Origin: Planctomycetota bacterium
Lineage (GTDB): Bacteria > Planctomycetota > Phycisphaerae > UBA1845
DNA: 64,000 bases
Assembly: GCA_016208685.1 (NCBI GenBank)
Contig: JACQXM010000036.1
Span: 98,726-162,725, forward strand
Direction: 5' to 3'
A program made the translations under genes and the position numbers. Below the pieces are notes generated by a model. That model did not search any database. It was not told the origin of the DNA and was given only the letters and a program-made list of their open reading frames with translations. How positions within the stretch are numbered: position 1 is the first letter of the stretch; every line of letters starts with the position of its first letter. Below, piece by piece: positions 8,553 through 17,177 of the stretch.

Positions 8553-10163
8553 TTACATCCGGAACACTCCCACTTTCCGTTCCGGGAACGGCGCATTGAG
8601 CGACGCCGCGATCGCCAGCCCCAGCACCATGCGCGTATCCGCCGGGTCGATGATGCCATCGTCCCAGAGCCGTGCCGTGCTGTAGTAGGCGCTGCTCTCG
8701 AGGGCGTATTTCTCCAGCGTCGGGCGCTTGAACTCCGCCTCCTCTTCCGGCGACATCGGCCCGCCGCCCGTGGCCGCGAGTTGATCCTTCTTCACGGTGA
8801 GCAGCACGTTCGCCGCCTGCTCGCCGCCCATCACCGCGATCCGCGCGTTGGGCCACATCCACAGAAAGCGCGGCTGGTACGCCCGCCCGCACATGCCGTA
8901 GTTCCCCGCGCCGTAAGAGCCGCCGATGATCACCGTGAACTTCGGCACCGCGGCGTTGGCGACCGCCGCCACCATCTTGGCGCCGTCCTTGGCGATCCCG
9001 CCCGCCTCGTACTGTCGGCCCACCATGAAGCCGGTAATGTTCTGAAGAAAGACCAGCGGCACGCGGCGCTGGCTGCACATCTCCGCGAAGTGCGCCGCCT
9101 TGAGCGCGCTCTCAGAGAACAGCACGCCGTTGTTGGCCAGGATGCCGACCGGATATCCCCAGATGTGCGCGAAACCCGTCGCCAGGCTGGTCCCGTACAA
9201 AGCCTTGAATTCGTGGAATCGACTGCCGTCCACGATGCGCGCGATCACCTCGCGCACGTCGTACGGCTTGCGGATGTCCTTCTGGATGATGCCGTAGATT
9301 TCCGCTGGGTCGTACGCCGGTTCCTCAGGCGGGACGGTACGTAGCGGCATCCGTGCGCCGTGGTTGAGGTGCTCGACGATGTGGCGGGCGATGGCGAGGG
9401 CATCTTCGTCGTTGGCGGCGTAGTGGTCCGCCACGCCGGAGGTGCGACAGTGAACGTCCGCGCCGCCCAGCTCTTCCGCGGAAACTTCCTCGCCCGTCGC
9501 CGCCTTCACCAGCGGCGGACCGCCCAGAAAGATCGTGCCCTGCCGGCGGACGATCACCGTCTCGTCACTCATCGCCGGTACGTAGGCCCCGCCCGCTGTA
9601 CAGGAACCCATCACCACGGCGATCTGCGGAATCCCTTTCGCCGACATCCGCGCCTGGTTGTAGAAGATGCGCCCGAAGTGGTCGCGGTCGGGGAACACCT
9701 CGGCCTGGAGAGGCAGATAGGCCCCGCCGGAGTCCACCAGGTAGATGCAGGGCAGGTGGTTCTCCTCCGCGACTTCCTGGGCTCGCAGGTGCTTCTTGAC
9801 CGTGAGCGGGTAGTAGCTGCCGCCTTTGACTGTGGCGTCGTTGGCGACGATGAGGCACTCGCGGTCGCGCACGCGGCCGATACCGGTCACGATGCCGGCG
9901 GCCGGCGCCTCCCCGTCGTAAAGGTCCCAGGCGGCGAGGGGGCTGAGCTCCAGGAAGGGGCTGTCTGGATCGATCAGCCGGTCCAGGCGTTCGCGGACGA
10001 ACAGCTTGCCCCGCTTGCGGTGTTTCTCGATGGCCGCCGCACCGCCACCCAGTCGTACGCGGCCGGTGCGCTCGCGAAGTTCGGAGAGCAGGCCTTCCAG
10101 GAATGCCCGGTTGGCCTGGAACTCGGCCGACGCGGAATCCACTCGCGTTGGGATGACGTCCAT
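8553..10163 (-). CDS. mccB: Methylcrotonyl-CoA carboxylase-type carboxyltransferase subunit
   Basis: The 536-residue protein is a biotin-dependent acyl-CoA carboxyltransferase of the methylcrotonyl-CoA type, which moves carboxyl groups from carboxybiotin to an acyl-CoA in leucine breakdown. Visible family segments include [59 protein letters not shown] and [12 protein letters not shown], and in the C-terminal half [18 protein letters not shown] and [16 protein letters not shown]. This wording is much closer to MccB than to propionyl-CoA carboxylase beta, but substrate preference is inferred. The biotin carboxylase partner is not adjacent in the window. Confidence 0.9.
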   Translation of the reverse strand: MDVIPTRVDSASAEFQANRAFLEGLLSELRERTGRVRLGGGAAAIEKHRKRGKLFVRERLDRLIDPDSPFLELSPLAAWDLYDGEAPAAGIVTGIGRVRDRECLIVANDATVKGGSYYPLTVKKHLRAQEVAEENHLPCIYLVDSGGAYLPLQAEVFPDRDHFGRIFYNQARMSAKGIPQIAVVMGSCTAGGAYVPAMSDETVIVRRQGTIFLGGPPLVKAATGEEVSAEELGGADVHCRTSGVADHYAANDEDALAIARHIVEHLNHGARMPLRTVPPEEPAYDPAEIYGIIQKDIRKPYDVREVIARIVDGSRFHEFKALYGTSLATGFAHIWGYPVGILANNGVLFSESALKAAHFAEMCSQRRVPLVFLQNITGFMVGRQYEAGGIAKDGAKMVAAVANAAVPKFTVIIGGSYGAGNYGMCGRAYQPRFLWMWPNARIAVMGGEQAANVLLTVKKDQLAATGGGPMSPEEEAEFKRPTLEKYALESSAYYSTARLWDDGIIDPADTRMVLGLAIAASLNAPFPERKVGVFRM

Positions 10164-10381
10164 GCGCTCCTGGCTCCACCGGTTACAGAAACGGAATCGC
10201 CGTCGATGGTCCGAACCTCAAGGCCGGGCATGGTAGCGACGCAGTCACCGCGGGGCTAGGCGGCCGCGTTGCGTCTGGGAGCCGAATCGCGGATCATGAC
10301 TGCCGCGCGGGCTGCGGCCGCGGCCCATCAGCGGGCACGGCCGGCGGCGCGGCGCGACGACATAGCGAAGGAGGATCGACG

Positions 10382-11116
10382 ATGGCGAGCCGACGTGAGT
10401 TCCTGGGCGGACTGACGGCCCTGGGTGGGGTGTACTTGTTGGGCCCGAGCTACGGCAAGGCCGGTGACCCGGCGACCGGCGTGTGTTCCTCCGGCGGCGG
10501 GTTCAACCCGCCCGCGGAGTACGAGCTGCCACCGCTACCGTACCCGCCGGACGCGCTGGAGCCGCACATCGACAAGCAGACGATGGAGGTGCATCACGGC
10601 AAGCACCACGCGGCGTACGCCAAGGGGCTCAACGCGGCGATTAAGGGGCTGGCGGACGCTCGGGCGTCGGGCAACTTCGACAACGTGCAACAGCTTTCCC
10701 GGCTGCTCGCCTTCCACGCCGGCGGTTACTTCAACCACATCGTATTCTGGCACAACATGGCCCCGGCGGGCAAGGGCGGCGGGGGCGAACCCTCGGGAGC
10801 CCTGGCCGAGCAGATCAAGAAGGACTTCGGAGACTTCGGCAAGTTCCAGGCGCATTTCAGCGCCGCGGCGGCCGCGGTGGAGGGCAACGGCTGGGGCATT
10901 CTCGCGTATCACCCGGCGCTCCAGCGGCTGACGGTGATGACCATGATGAACCAACAGGACCTCGCCCCCATTGCCGCGGTGCCGCTGCTGATGTGCGACG
11001 TATGGGAGCACGCCTACTACCTGAAGTATCAGAACAAGCGCGCGGACTACATCAAGGCCTGGTGGAACGTGGTCAACTGGAAGGACGTCGAAATCCGCTT
11101 CGCGACCGTGGCGTAG
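10382..11116 (+). CDS. Tat-exported Mn/Fe superoxide dismutase
   Basis: This enzyme converts superoxide to oxygen and hydrogen peroxide. The 244-residue protein has an N-terminal twin-arginine signal (SRREFLGG with a following hydrophobic stretch), so it is probably exported folded. Metal ligands can be placed as His71 (VHHGKHH), His119 (YFNHIVFW), Asp206 and His210 (CDVWEHAYYLKY). The DVWEHAYYLKYQN block and Gly-rich AGGYFNH segment resemble manganese or cambialistic enzymes more than strict iron ones, but metal use cannot be settled from sequence. The ATG is preceded by GGAGG with good spacing. Confidence 0.95.
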   Translation: MASRREFLGGLTALGGVYLLGPSYGKAGDPATGVCSSGGGFNPPAEYELPPLPYPPDALEPHIDKQTMEVHHGKHHAAYAKGLNAAIKGLADARASGNFDNVQQLSRLLAFHAGGYFNHIVFWHNMAPAGKGGGGEPSGALAEQIKKDFGDFGKFQAHFSAAAAAVEGNGWGILAYHPALQRLTVMTMMNQQDLAPIAAVPLLMCDVWEHAYYLKYQNKRADYIKAWWNVVNWKDVEIRFATVA

Positions 11117-11368
11117 GGAACTATCGCCCGTTCTGGGAAGTGGAGCCGCGGTCGTGGCGGGAGCTCAGAGTGCGCCGCGATTCGAATCGGAGGTCCCGCA
11201 ACAACGGAGCCGTGCATGAACTTGGACCCTCGCCGTTCCCGTGCGTGGTCCGCCGCGGCGTGAGCACGCCGCTCCCGGTAACCACAGCCCCGGGTAGAAG
11301 CGCGCGACAGCCAGGCACCCGCGGTGACGCCGCCCCGGACGGTCGAAACTGACTTCAGACAGGTCTGG

Positions 11369-12553
11369 TCAGTGGCCGCAACCTGTCGCCGCACGCTGCT
11401 TGCGCAAAGCAAGTGTGCCCGCCAGTAGCGTGAGTAGAGTCATAGCTACGACGCCCCACTGGGACAAAGTAGGAACGCATTCGCTATTCACACACGCCCC
11501 TCTGCAATCCTCCGGGCAATCGCAGCAGGTCTCACCGCCATTGCACGCCCCGTCGCCACAAGTTGGCCCACGTTCGACGATTCCAGCCCACGGCAAACCG
11601 GCCGGACCCGCGGATGAAGGGTTTCCTAAGTCGTTCCATTGTGCACCGCCGCCAGGTGTTCCACCACGGAGGTGAGCGCTGTCCTCTCCATTGCCGGGTG
11701 TGCCAACGTTGTCGGGCTGACCGGACTGCCAGTTGGTGAAGGTTACGGTATCCCCACCTACCCAACGCCATGAACCCTCAGACCCGCCGTCCGTGAAGCC
11801 TATCCACCGGTTTGTACCGAAGGTGGCTACGATCCAGTTGTTCTCCGCCTGATCGTTGATGGCGACCAGATGTCCGCATTGTGAAACCGCTTCTGCCTCG
11901 GCATCCTGCCAGTCAGGCTGGTCAGGATTGGCGCCCTCGTCGTCGTACCCATAGTAAAGCAGAGTCGTCAACCGGTACTGGTGGCCATTCGTAGGATTGG
12001 TCACCCACGGAGCGCCACCGCGCTCTATAATGCCGCGCCACGGCAAGCCGGCCGGGCCCGCGGAGGAAGGGTTTCCCAGGTCGTTCCATTGTGCACCACC
12101 GCCGGGTGTTCCGGCACGCAAATGGGCGCTGTCCTCGCCATTGCCCGGAGTGCCGAAGTTGTCCGGCTGACCGGACTGCCAGTTGGTGTAAGTTACGGGC
12201 TCGCCGCTGATCCAGTGCCAGCTTCCCTCGGAGCCGTCATCCGTGAAGCCTATCCAGCGGTCCGTACCGAAGGTGGCGACGATCCAGTCGTTCTCCGCCT
12301 GATCGTTGATCGTAACCAAGTGCCCACATTGCGCGACCGCCTCGGCCTCGGCGTCAAGCCAATCCGGCTGATCCGGATTGGGTCCGTCATCGTCGTATCC
12401 GTAATAGAGCTGGTCGGTGAGCTTGTATTGGTGGCCATTCGCCTGGTTTGTGATCCACGCGTCCCCAGACACAGGCGCCCCCGACGCCACTACGAGCAGA
12501 ATCACTTCGAGGAATGGGCGAGTTGTCCCCGCGGACCAGGAATCGTGGTTCAT
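11369..12553 (-). CDS. Secreted protein with two C-type lectin-like domains and IPTL-CTERM tail
   Basis: The 394-residue protein has a signal peptide (about residues 1-32), then two tandem, strongly similar C-type lectin-like domains of about 150 residues. Each starts with NGHQYKL or NGHQYRL and shows repeated blocks such as RWIGFTD, WHWISGEPVTYTNWQSGQP and NGEDSAHLR, typical of sugar- or calcium-binding lectin folds. A cysteine-rich stretch (CGDGACNGGETCCDCPEDC) follows, then the sorting tail VPTLSQWGVVAMTLLTLL with a hydrophobic helix and basic end, an IPTL-CTERM signal. The start is the ATG of MNHDSWSAG behind the strong ribosome site AAAGGAG. Likely a cell-surface protein. Confidence 0.88.
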   Translation of the reverse strand: MNHDSWSAGTTRPFLEVILLVVASGAPVSGDAWITNQANGHQYKLTDQLYYGYDDDGPNPDQPDWLDAEAEAVAQCGHLVTINDQAENDWIVATFGTDRWIGFTDDGSEGSWHWISGEPVTYTNWQSGQPDNFGTPGNGEDSAHLRAGTPGGGAQWNDLGNPSSAGPAGLPWRGIIERGGAPWVTNPTNGHQYRLTTLLYYGYDDEGANPDQPDWQDAEAEAVSQCGHLVAINDQAENNWIVATFGTNRWIGFTDGGSEGSWRWVGGDTVTFTNWQSGQPDNVGTPGNGEDSAHLRGGTPGGGAQWNDLGNPSSAGPAGLPWAGIVERGPTCGDGACNGGETCCDCPEDCRGACVNSECVPTLSQWGVVAMTLLTLLAGTLALRKQRAATGCGH

Positions 12554-13001
12554 CTGTTCTCCTTTCGATCGGACGCACGGACGGGTGGGCGCTGCCAACG
12601 CTGGAAACAGCCTACCATGACTCGCCACTTTGTTCAAGCCTTTCTGCGCGGTCGTGCGAGATGGCGGCAAGTTCAGCACGAATGTAACGGACCTGTCGCG
12701 CATTCGGAGCGCCCTGCCGGCTGAGTGTCAATTGCAGCAACTGGGGGCCAGGGCCTCGGGCGCTGCGGCATGGTTGAGGTCAACGGCACCCGCGGTCGGA
12801 AGCTGATAGGGGCCAGCCGGAACTCAGGAGATCAAGGGGAAAAACGGTAAACGGTTACGATGCGACACGCCCCCATTTTACAGATTCCGAGAAGATCAAC
12901 CGTTACATGGAAACGGTAGCTACGGCATCGAAGTTGTCGATCCGTGATTCCGGTGTCAGAAAGGCGTGCGCAGCGGATTCCAGGGACTGGAGGAGCTCGT
13001 A
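12554..13001. other. Intergenic region with AT-richer inverted elements
   Basis: This 448-base gap lies upstream of the lectin gene, so it should hold its promoter. A locally AT-richer patch near 12840-12925 contains AACGGTT and, about 40 bases on, its inverted partner AACCGTT, plus repeats of the motif AAACGGTA. No RNA gene or convincing ORF was found. Confidence 0.35.
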
Positions 13002-14168
13002 TTATTCAGCAAGCCCAGCCTGGTAGAGTCGGCGAATCAAGCTCGGTTTGCCCGCATGGTGCTCACGGAGATTCCGGAGCCGCTGGTCGAACTCGCCGGT
13101 GCGATTCGCGATGGCCGCGGCGTCCTTCAGATCGGACAGCAGCTCGACGGCGCGGTCATATCCCGTCGGCGTGCGCTTTGTGATCCAGGTTACGACCTGC
13201 TTCCAGACGGCGTCGGCCCGCGATGCTACGTCTTGCAGATGGTCCCTCCGGGCTTGGGCCTCCGCACGGGCCTGACGCTCGCGTTCTTTTTCTGCCAGAT
13301 TGGCAAGGTGACGCTGCTTCGCGCGGGATCGCTGTTGCCAGGCATCTGAGATTTGCGCGACCGTTCGGCGCGCCGGCGAGTCTTCATCGAAGCGCCCCGT
13401 CTGGTGACCTTGAGCCGCATTCCTGAAACTCCTCACCAAGCTTCGGCGTGGATTCGGCTCGTCGCCCTGCGCGATTCTCAGCAGCAGGTCGTCCTTCTCG
13501 GCAACGGCAAGCGAGCCGATCCACTTCTTCAAGGCGCCGGCAGACGGTTCATTGGCCGCGCGCGTCCCGCTCCGTTCCGCGGCGACGTCGATAAGCTCGG
13601 TATCGATTCCGAGGAAGTCCACCAGCGCCTGGAGCGGGGCGGACAGGTCCTTCATGCCCGCCGGGACCGGTGGCTCCGTGGCGCCCTCCGGCAGAGTCTC
13701 GATCTCGATTCCACAGAGCCAAGCCAGATAGAGGCACCGCGAGTCGCCGTCGAGCAGGTCCCCACGCAGTGGTATCAGCGAGGCTAACCACCCTGATCCG
13801 TCGTCCCACCCTTCCCATTCGCCGGGCTCATCGTCACGGCCGAACTCGAGCAGAACGCAGTCTTCCTTCTGTCGCAGCGAAACGTAGTCTCCATCGCAGT
13901 ACGGCGCGGCACGGGCGGCGTCGAACGAAGCATGAGGCAGACGAAGCATGAACCGGCGGGACCCCCAGTTCGCGGCATAGAGGAAAACGTCAAAGCACCG
14001 CTCCATCAGCTTGACCGGGTCTCCGCGGAAATTCCCCCAGTTGTACACATTCACAAAGCTCGTCGTGGTGATCTGGGCGCGTGTGGAGAGCCCCCGCAAC
14101 CATCGCATGTCGTCCTCGGACAGTGGCCGGTCAATGGCTTGGAACCCGTAATACTGGTACTCGCTCAC
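13002..14168 (-). CDS. Conserved protein of unknown function (MSEYQYYGFQAIDRPL type)
   Basis: The 388-residue protein opens with MSEYQYYGFQAIDRPLSEDD, a start shared by a widespread family of uncharacterised bacterial proteins. The first 200 residues look globular (VNVYNWGNFRGDP, FLYAANWGSRRFMLRLP). The stretch from about 275 to 330 is highly charged and coiled-coil-like (RSRAKQRHLANLAEKERERQ), and the end is helical. No catalytic motif is visible. It begins 12 bases after the stop of the preceding gene, so both are almost certainly one operon. The family is best described as conserved and unknown. Confidence 0.75.
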   Translation of the reverse strand: MSEYQYYGFQAIDRPLSEDDMRWLRGLSTRAQITTTSFVNVYNWGNFRGDPVKLMERCFDVFLYAANWGSRRFMLRLPHASFDAARAAPYCDGDYVSLRQKEDCVLLEFGRDDEPGEWEGWDDGSGWLASLIPLRGDLLDGDSRCLYLAWLCGIEIETLPEGATEPPVPAGMKDLSAPLQALVDFLGIDTELIDVAAERSGTRAANEPSAGALKKWIGSLAVAEKDDLLLRIAQGDEPNPRRSLVRSFRNAAQGHQTGRFDEDSPARRTVAQISDAWQQRSRAKQRHLANLAEKERERQARAEAQARRDHLQDVASRADAVWKQVVTWITKRTPTGYDRAVELLSDLKDAAAIANRTGEFDQRLRNLREHHAGKPSLIRRLYQAGLAE

Positions 14169-14180
14169 GTTTCGTCTCCT

Positions 14181-14525
14181 TCACCCGCAGACAGCCCATC
14201 GACGGTAGGCTTCGATCCACTCCGCGCCGGCCGGCGGTGGCGCCGGAAGCGGTAGGTCGCAAATTGGAATCCGCTGTCGTTGCTTGCCTCGGACGCAGAC
14301 GGCGACAATCTCCTCGCGCTCGGTCAGCTCGACGCCCGTCACCTCGACATCTATACCCAGAACCACGGTGGCAAAGGGAACCTCCAGGTGATCCTCGATC
14401 ATGGTGAAGAGGCCGGTGACCGCTTCCGATTCGTTGGAGCAATCCACGGTCGCGTCCGCGATGAGCGCATCGAACCGTCTCTTGCTCAACCTGGGCCGCC
14501 TTTTTCTCTTGAGCCTTTCAGGCAT
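14181..14525 (-). CDS. Conserved small protein, partner of the downstream unknown gene
   Basis: The 114-residue protein starts MPERLKRKRRPRLSKRRFDAL and contains ADATVDCSNESEAVTGLFTM, then VPFATVVLGIDVEVTGVELT and the ending AGAEWIEAYRRWA. This matches a common family of short acidic proteins sometimes labelled calcium-binding in databases, though I see no EF-hand loop. The open frame extends upstream to 14939, but the part before MPERLK overlaps other genes and has no coding character. It is tightly linked (12 bases) to the next gene on the same strand. Confidence 0.75.
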   Translation of the reverse strand: MPERLKRKRRPRLSKRRFDALIADATVDCSNESEAVTGLFTMIEDHLEVPFATVVLGIDVEVTGVELTEREEIVAVCVRGKQRQRIPICDLPLPAPPPAGAEWIEAYRRWAVCG

Positions 14526-14545
14526 TCGCCTTCTCCATGCCCGGC

Positions 14546-14662
14546 TCAGCCGACATCCTCGAGGAGACGCGATGCGGCTACCGCGGTGACCTGCTCGTGT
14601 AACGGGAAGGTCTTGTCGCCGGCGTGTATGAGGAATGCCCTTTGAAGCCGTAGCGAGTTCGA
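14546..14662 (-). pseudogene. C-terminal remnant of an AAA/DUF4143-type ATPase
   Basis: About 38 residues ending AFLIHAGDKTFPLHEQVTAV and a last helix match the typical final strand and helix of the AAA_14/DUF4143 ATPases. The matching N-terminal part of such an ATPase lies at 15733-16035 on the same strand, and the nuclease-like gene at 14707-15618 lies between them. The central two thirds of the ATPase are missing. The assignment of this short tail is from pattern memory, so confidence is moderate. Confidence 0.45.
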
Positions 14663-14706
14663 TCCGGCTCGGACCGCTCTGCGCTTTCGCGACGCTTCGC
14701 CAGGTC

Positions 14707-15618
14707 TCAACTCCCCTCGTACGCTTGCACGAGCAGCGACTTGGCCTTCTCGAAGTCGGCCAAGTTGCGGATGGTGATCTCCAAGTCTCCGGTGCCATAA
14801 TGGCCGATGTTGGAAACATCGCGGGTGAAACCGTCTTCCAGCGCAGCAGTCGCCGGGTCGAGCTTGGCGAAGACGTTGATTTTTTTGTCCTGTGTCCGGA
14901 CCTCGATGCACGCGAAGTTCTTGATGCGTTTGAAGGCAAGGTAGTACTTGAGCGTTTTCATCTGCACGTCGTCGCCCAGAGCCAGCAAGAAGGCCTTGAT
15001 CGCCTCAAACCGGTCCTTGAGTTCCCCGCTGAGTTGTTCGAGCGTCTTTGAGATCGTCTTGGGCGTGGCCGTGCCGGCGGGCGCCGAAGGGCCCTCCTCA
15101 TCGGAGAGGCTCGCCGTAACTGCATTGACGAGATCGAGGAGCACCAGACCGTCGCCGTATCGACGGTAGCGAATCAGTTCGATGTTACGGTTGATCTGCT
15201 GGACGGCGTGTCCGTCGTAGCGCGTGAAGTCGCCGGCGATGCAGACGAGTCGCGGGCCGGTCCACTCGATCTCGTTGGGTGCGTCTTTGCCGAGCTTCTC
15301 TTCGACCAACAACTTGAAATCGGCCTTGTGGTCGAGAAGCCAATCCAGATAAAACAGGCCCTGATTGATGACGTTCTCGTTGGTCGCTCGCTTGTATTCG
15401 ATGATGACGGGGCAACGGTTCTCGTCTAATCCCAGTGTGTCGATGCGGCCGCCATGGGTCTTGCCGGTCGTGTACTCCGTGGCCAGAAAGCGGACGCCGA
15501 GGAAGGTTTCGAGGTGCCGCTCAATGAGGTCTTGAAGAGATTTCTCGACGGCGACGGACTGACCGTCTAGCTCGGTGACGGCGTTGTCGGATACGCGGAA
15601 GAGCCTGATGTCGCTCAC
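14707..15618 (-). CDS. PD-(D/E)XK nuclease-like protein with C-terminal DUF5655
   Basis: The 303-residue protein combines an N-terminal domain resembling NucS/DUF91 endonucleases with a C-terminal DUF5655-type region. The likely PD-(D/E)XK centre is Asp60 in GGRIDTLGL with Glu74 and Lys76 in VIIEYKR. The second domain (about 195-303) has TLKYYLAFKRIKNFACIEV and ends with DLEITIRNLADFEKAKSLL. Proteins of this type are widespread and often near restriction or mobile genes, but their target is not known. Its position between two ends of a broken ATPase gene suggests that it arrived by insertion or replacement. Confidence 0.8.
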   Translation of the reverse strand: MSDIRLFRVSDNAVTELDGQSVAVEKSLQDLIERHLETFLGVRFLATEYTTGKTHGGRIDTLGLDENRCPVIIEYKRATNENVINQGLFYLDWLLDHKADFKLLVEEKLGKDAPNEIEWTGPRLVCIAGDFTRYDGHAVQQINRNIELIRYRRYGDGLVLLDLVNAVTASLSDEEGPSAPAGTATPKTISKTLEQLSGELKDRFEAIKAFLLALGDDVQMKTLKYYLAFKRIKNFACIEVRTQDKKINVFAKLDPATAALEDGFTRDVSNIGHYGTGDLEITIRNLADFEKAKSLLVQAYEGS

Positions 15619-15732
15619 TCGATGTCCTCCTGATGCGGGGCAGCCCCTTGCGTCGCCGGAGTGTCTACAGCAGCGGTCGCCACCGAACCAGCGTTTCTCG
15701 CCGTTGTGGCTGTCCGCCGCGTGCGCTCGGCG

Positions 15733-16035
15733 CTACTTCTTTTCCCCGCCTCCCGGTGATAGTTCAGCCGAACCCGTCCACTTCCCGGGTCGGCGCTGAA
15801 CCTCGTCGATGACCACGAGTCCCTTAAGATCAACCAGAGCTAACTTGGCGTCGGAAAGACGAGCCAGATCCGGCGGATCCTCCAAGTCAAACCGTTCGCC
15901 GGAGGACTTAGCCCGCTTCAGTATCTCCAGGGCCAGCGTCGTCTTCCCCACCTGCCGAGCTTCCAGGATGGCTACGATGGGAAACTGTCGGAGCAGTCGG
16001 AAAACGGCGGCCAGATGTCGCTCTCGCGGTATCAT
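15733..16035 (-). pseudogene. N-terminal fragment of an AAA/DUF4143-type ATPase
   Basis: The fragment opens MIPRERHLAAVFRLLRQFP and contains a P-loop region ILEARQVGKTTLA, in which the usual first glycine is Glu, then FDLEDPPDLARLSDAKLAL and Walker B GLVVIDEVQRRPG. These are the conserved first 90 residues of ATPases with a C-terminal DUF4143, which are normally about 380-400 residues long. The frame then departs into KWTGSAELSPGGGEKK and stops, so the protein is truncated after Walker B. A possible C-terminal remnant lies at 14546-14662, beyond the nuclease gene. Confidence 0.7.
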
Positions 16036-16577
16036 GGCGTCAGATCATATTGGAAAAGTCGGAGTCTGTCTCCGAGATTCCACGGCACGCCGAAGTCCTT
16101 CTTGCCCGGGCTGTTCGCGTCAGCCTGCCGGAGTCCGCGCATCGGTGGATGCCGCGCAACGCTCTGCCATTTAAGCTACCGCCGGCGATAGGCCGTCCCG
16201 ACCGGAGGGTAGTAGGTTCAAGCTGAAAGGTTCGACGGTGTCACCGCCGCCGAATGGGCGGCCCTCCGAGAGAGGGGACGCCGGGCCGGCCGTAACTTGC
16301 TCTCGACGATTCCGGCGCCTGCGTCAACCCGGACTTCCCCAGCAGCCCATGGCAAAAGTCGAGGATCGGGCGTGGCACGGGCATCCTGCCCGTGGAGGCA
16401 TAGGCTGGAAGCTCATGCTACGCATTTCGCCACGGACTACTCGGGGGTCGGGCTCGTCGCGTTAATGGCGGAGTTTCCTCCGTGGATCAGAGGCGGCCGT
16501 TCCGCGAGCCTCGAGGAGCGTGCACGTCAGCGTTGCGCGCTGTTGAGTCGACCGGCCGGTTTTTTTCCTGGAGGGGG
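16036..16577. other. Intergenic region with a tRNA-like 5'-half
   Basis: No coding sequence is supported in this stretch. On the minus strand, 16187-16155 reads GGCGGTAGCTTAAATGGCAG and continues AGCGTTGCG, which has the layout of a tRNA acceptor end plus D-arm; no matching anticodon stem or T-arm follows, so it would be a broken tRNA gene. A short hairpin GCATC-CACC-GATGC lies directly after it. A fragment near 16368-16395 resembles the repeats at 47.9 kb. Confidence 0.35.
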
Positions 16578-16610
16578 TTGACCGGCTCGCCGCGCGCTAT
16601 TATAGTACTA
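16578..16610 (+). promoter_or_regulatory. PadR-gene promoter with overlapping palindromic operator
   Basis: TTGACC (16578-16583) and TATAGT (16601-16606) are separated by 17 bases. The perfect palindrome TAGTACTA (16603-16610), extendable to 16 bases with one mismatched pair, covers the -10 box and is a likely operator for the PadR protein encoded just downstream. The predicted transcription start falls about 7 bases after the -10 box, at or next to the ATG at 16615, so the mRNA would be leaderless. Confidence 0.7.
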
Positions 16611-16614
16611 GAAT

Positions 16615-17166
16615 ATGAAGGAGCTGACCCAGGCCGAACTGCTGCTGCTGGGGCTGGTCGCCGAGATGCCCCGCCACGGCTACCAGCTCGACCAGGTGAT
16701 CCAGCAGCGCGGCATGCGTGAATGGACGCAGATCGGCTTTTCCTCCATCTACTTCGTGCTGGGCAGGCTTCAGAAGCTGGGCTTGGTCGGGGCGAAGCGG
16801 CCGGGGGGAGCGAGCGCCGGTGCGAAGTCCCGGAAGATCTATTCCATTACGTCGGCCGGGCGGCGGGAACTTGCGGCACAGACGATCGCCGCGCTGCGTG
16901 AGGTGCGGCCGGTTCACTCCTCGGTTCTGCTGGGGATGATCAACTGGCCGGTACTCGGGCGCGGGCAGGCGCTTACGGCCCTGGAGACGCGGCGTTCCGC
17001 CATCGCGGCGGAGCGGGCGCGGCTCAGTGCCATTCAGATCGAGCAGCAGCCGCTGCCGGATTACGTGGAAGCGTTGTTTGAGTACTCGCTCGGCCAGTTG
17101 CGCGCCGAGGCGGAGTGGGTCTCGCGCACACTCGACTACATGGCCACCAAGCCTTGGCTCGAATGA
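16615..17166 (+). CDS. PadR-family transcriptional regulator
   Basis: The 183-residue protein has the N-terminal PadR winged helix: MKELTQAELLLLGLVAE, PRHGYQLDQVIQ, IGFSSIYFVLGRLQKLGLV and the wing ending in SRKIYSITSAGRREL. The C-terminal half is a helical dimerisation region of the second PadR subclass. PadR proteins are usually repressors released by a small ligand. The operator-like palindrome over its own -10 box suggests self-repression. The downstream GyrI-like gene begins at its stop codon, so the pair probably forms a ligand-response unit, though the ligand is unknown. Confidence 0.92.
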   Translation: MKELTQAELLLLGLVAEMPRHGYQLDQVIQQRGMREWTQIGFSSIYFVLGRLQKLGLVGAKRPGGASAGAKSRKIYSITSAGRRELAAQTIAALREVRPVHSSVLLGMINWPVLGRGQALTALETRRSAIAAERARLSAIQIEQQPLPDYVEALFEYSLGQLRAEAEWVSRTLDYMATKPWLE

Positions 17167-17177
17167 AGGAGATGGCG

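Noticed and set aside
16155..16187. Calling a functional tRNA gene.
   Set aside because: Only the acceptor end and D-arm pattern are present; the anticodon stem does not pair and no T-arm exists.
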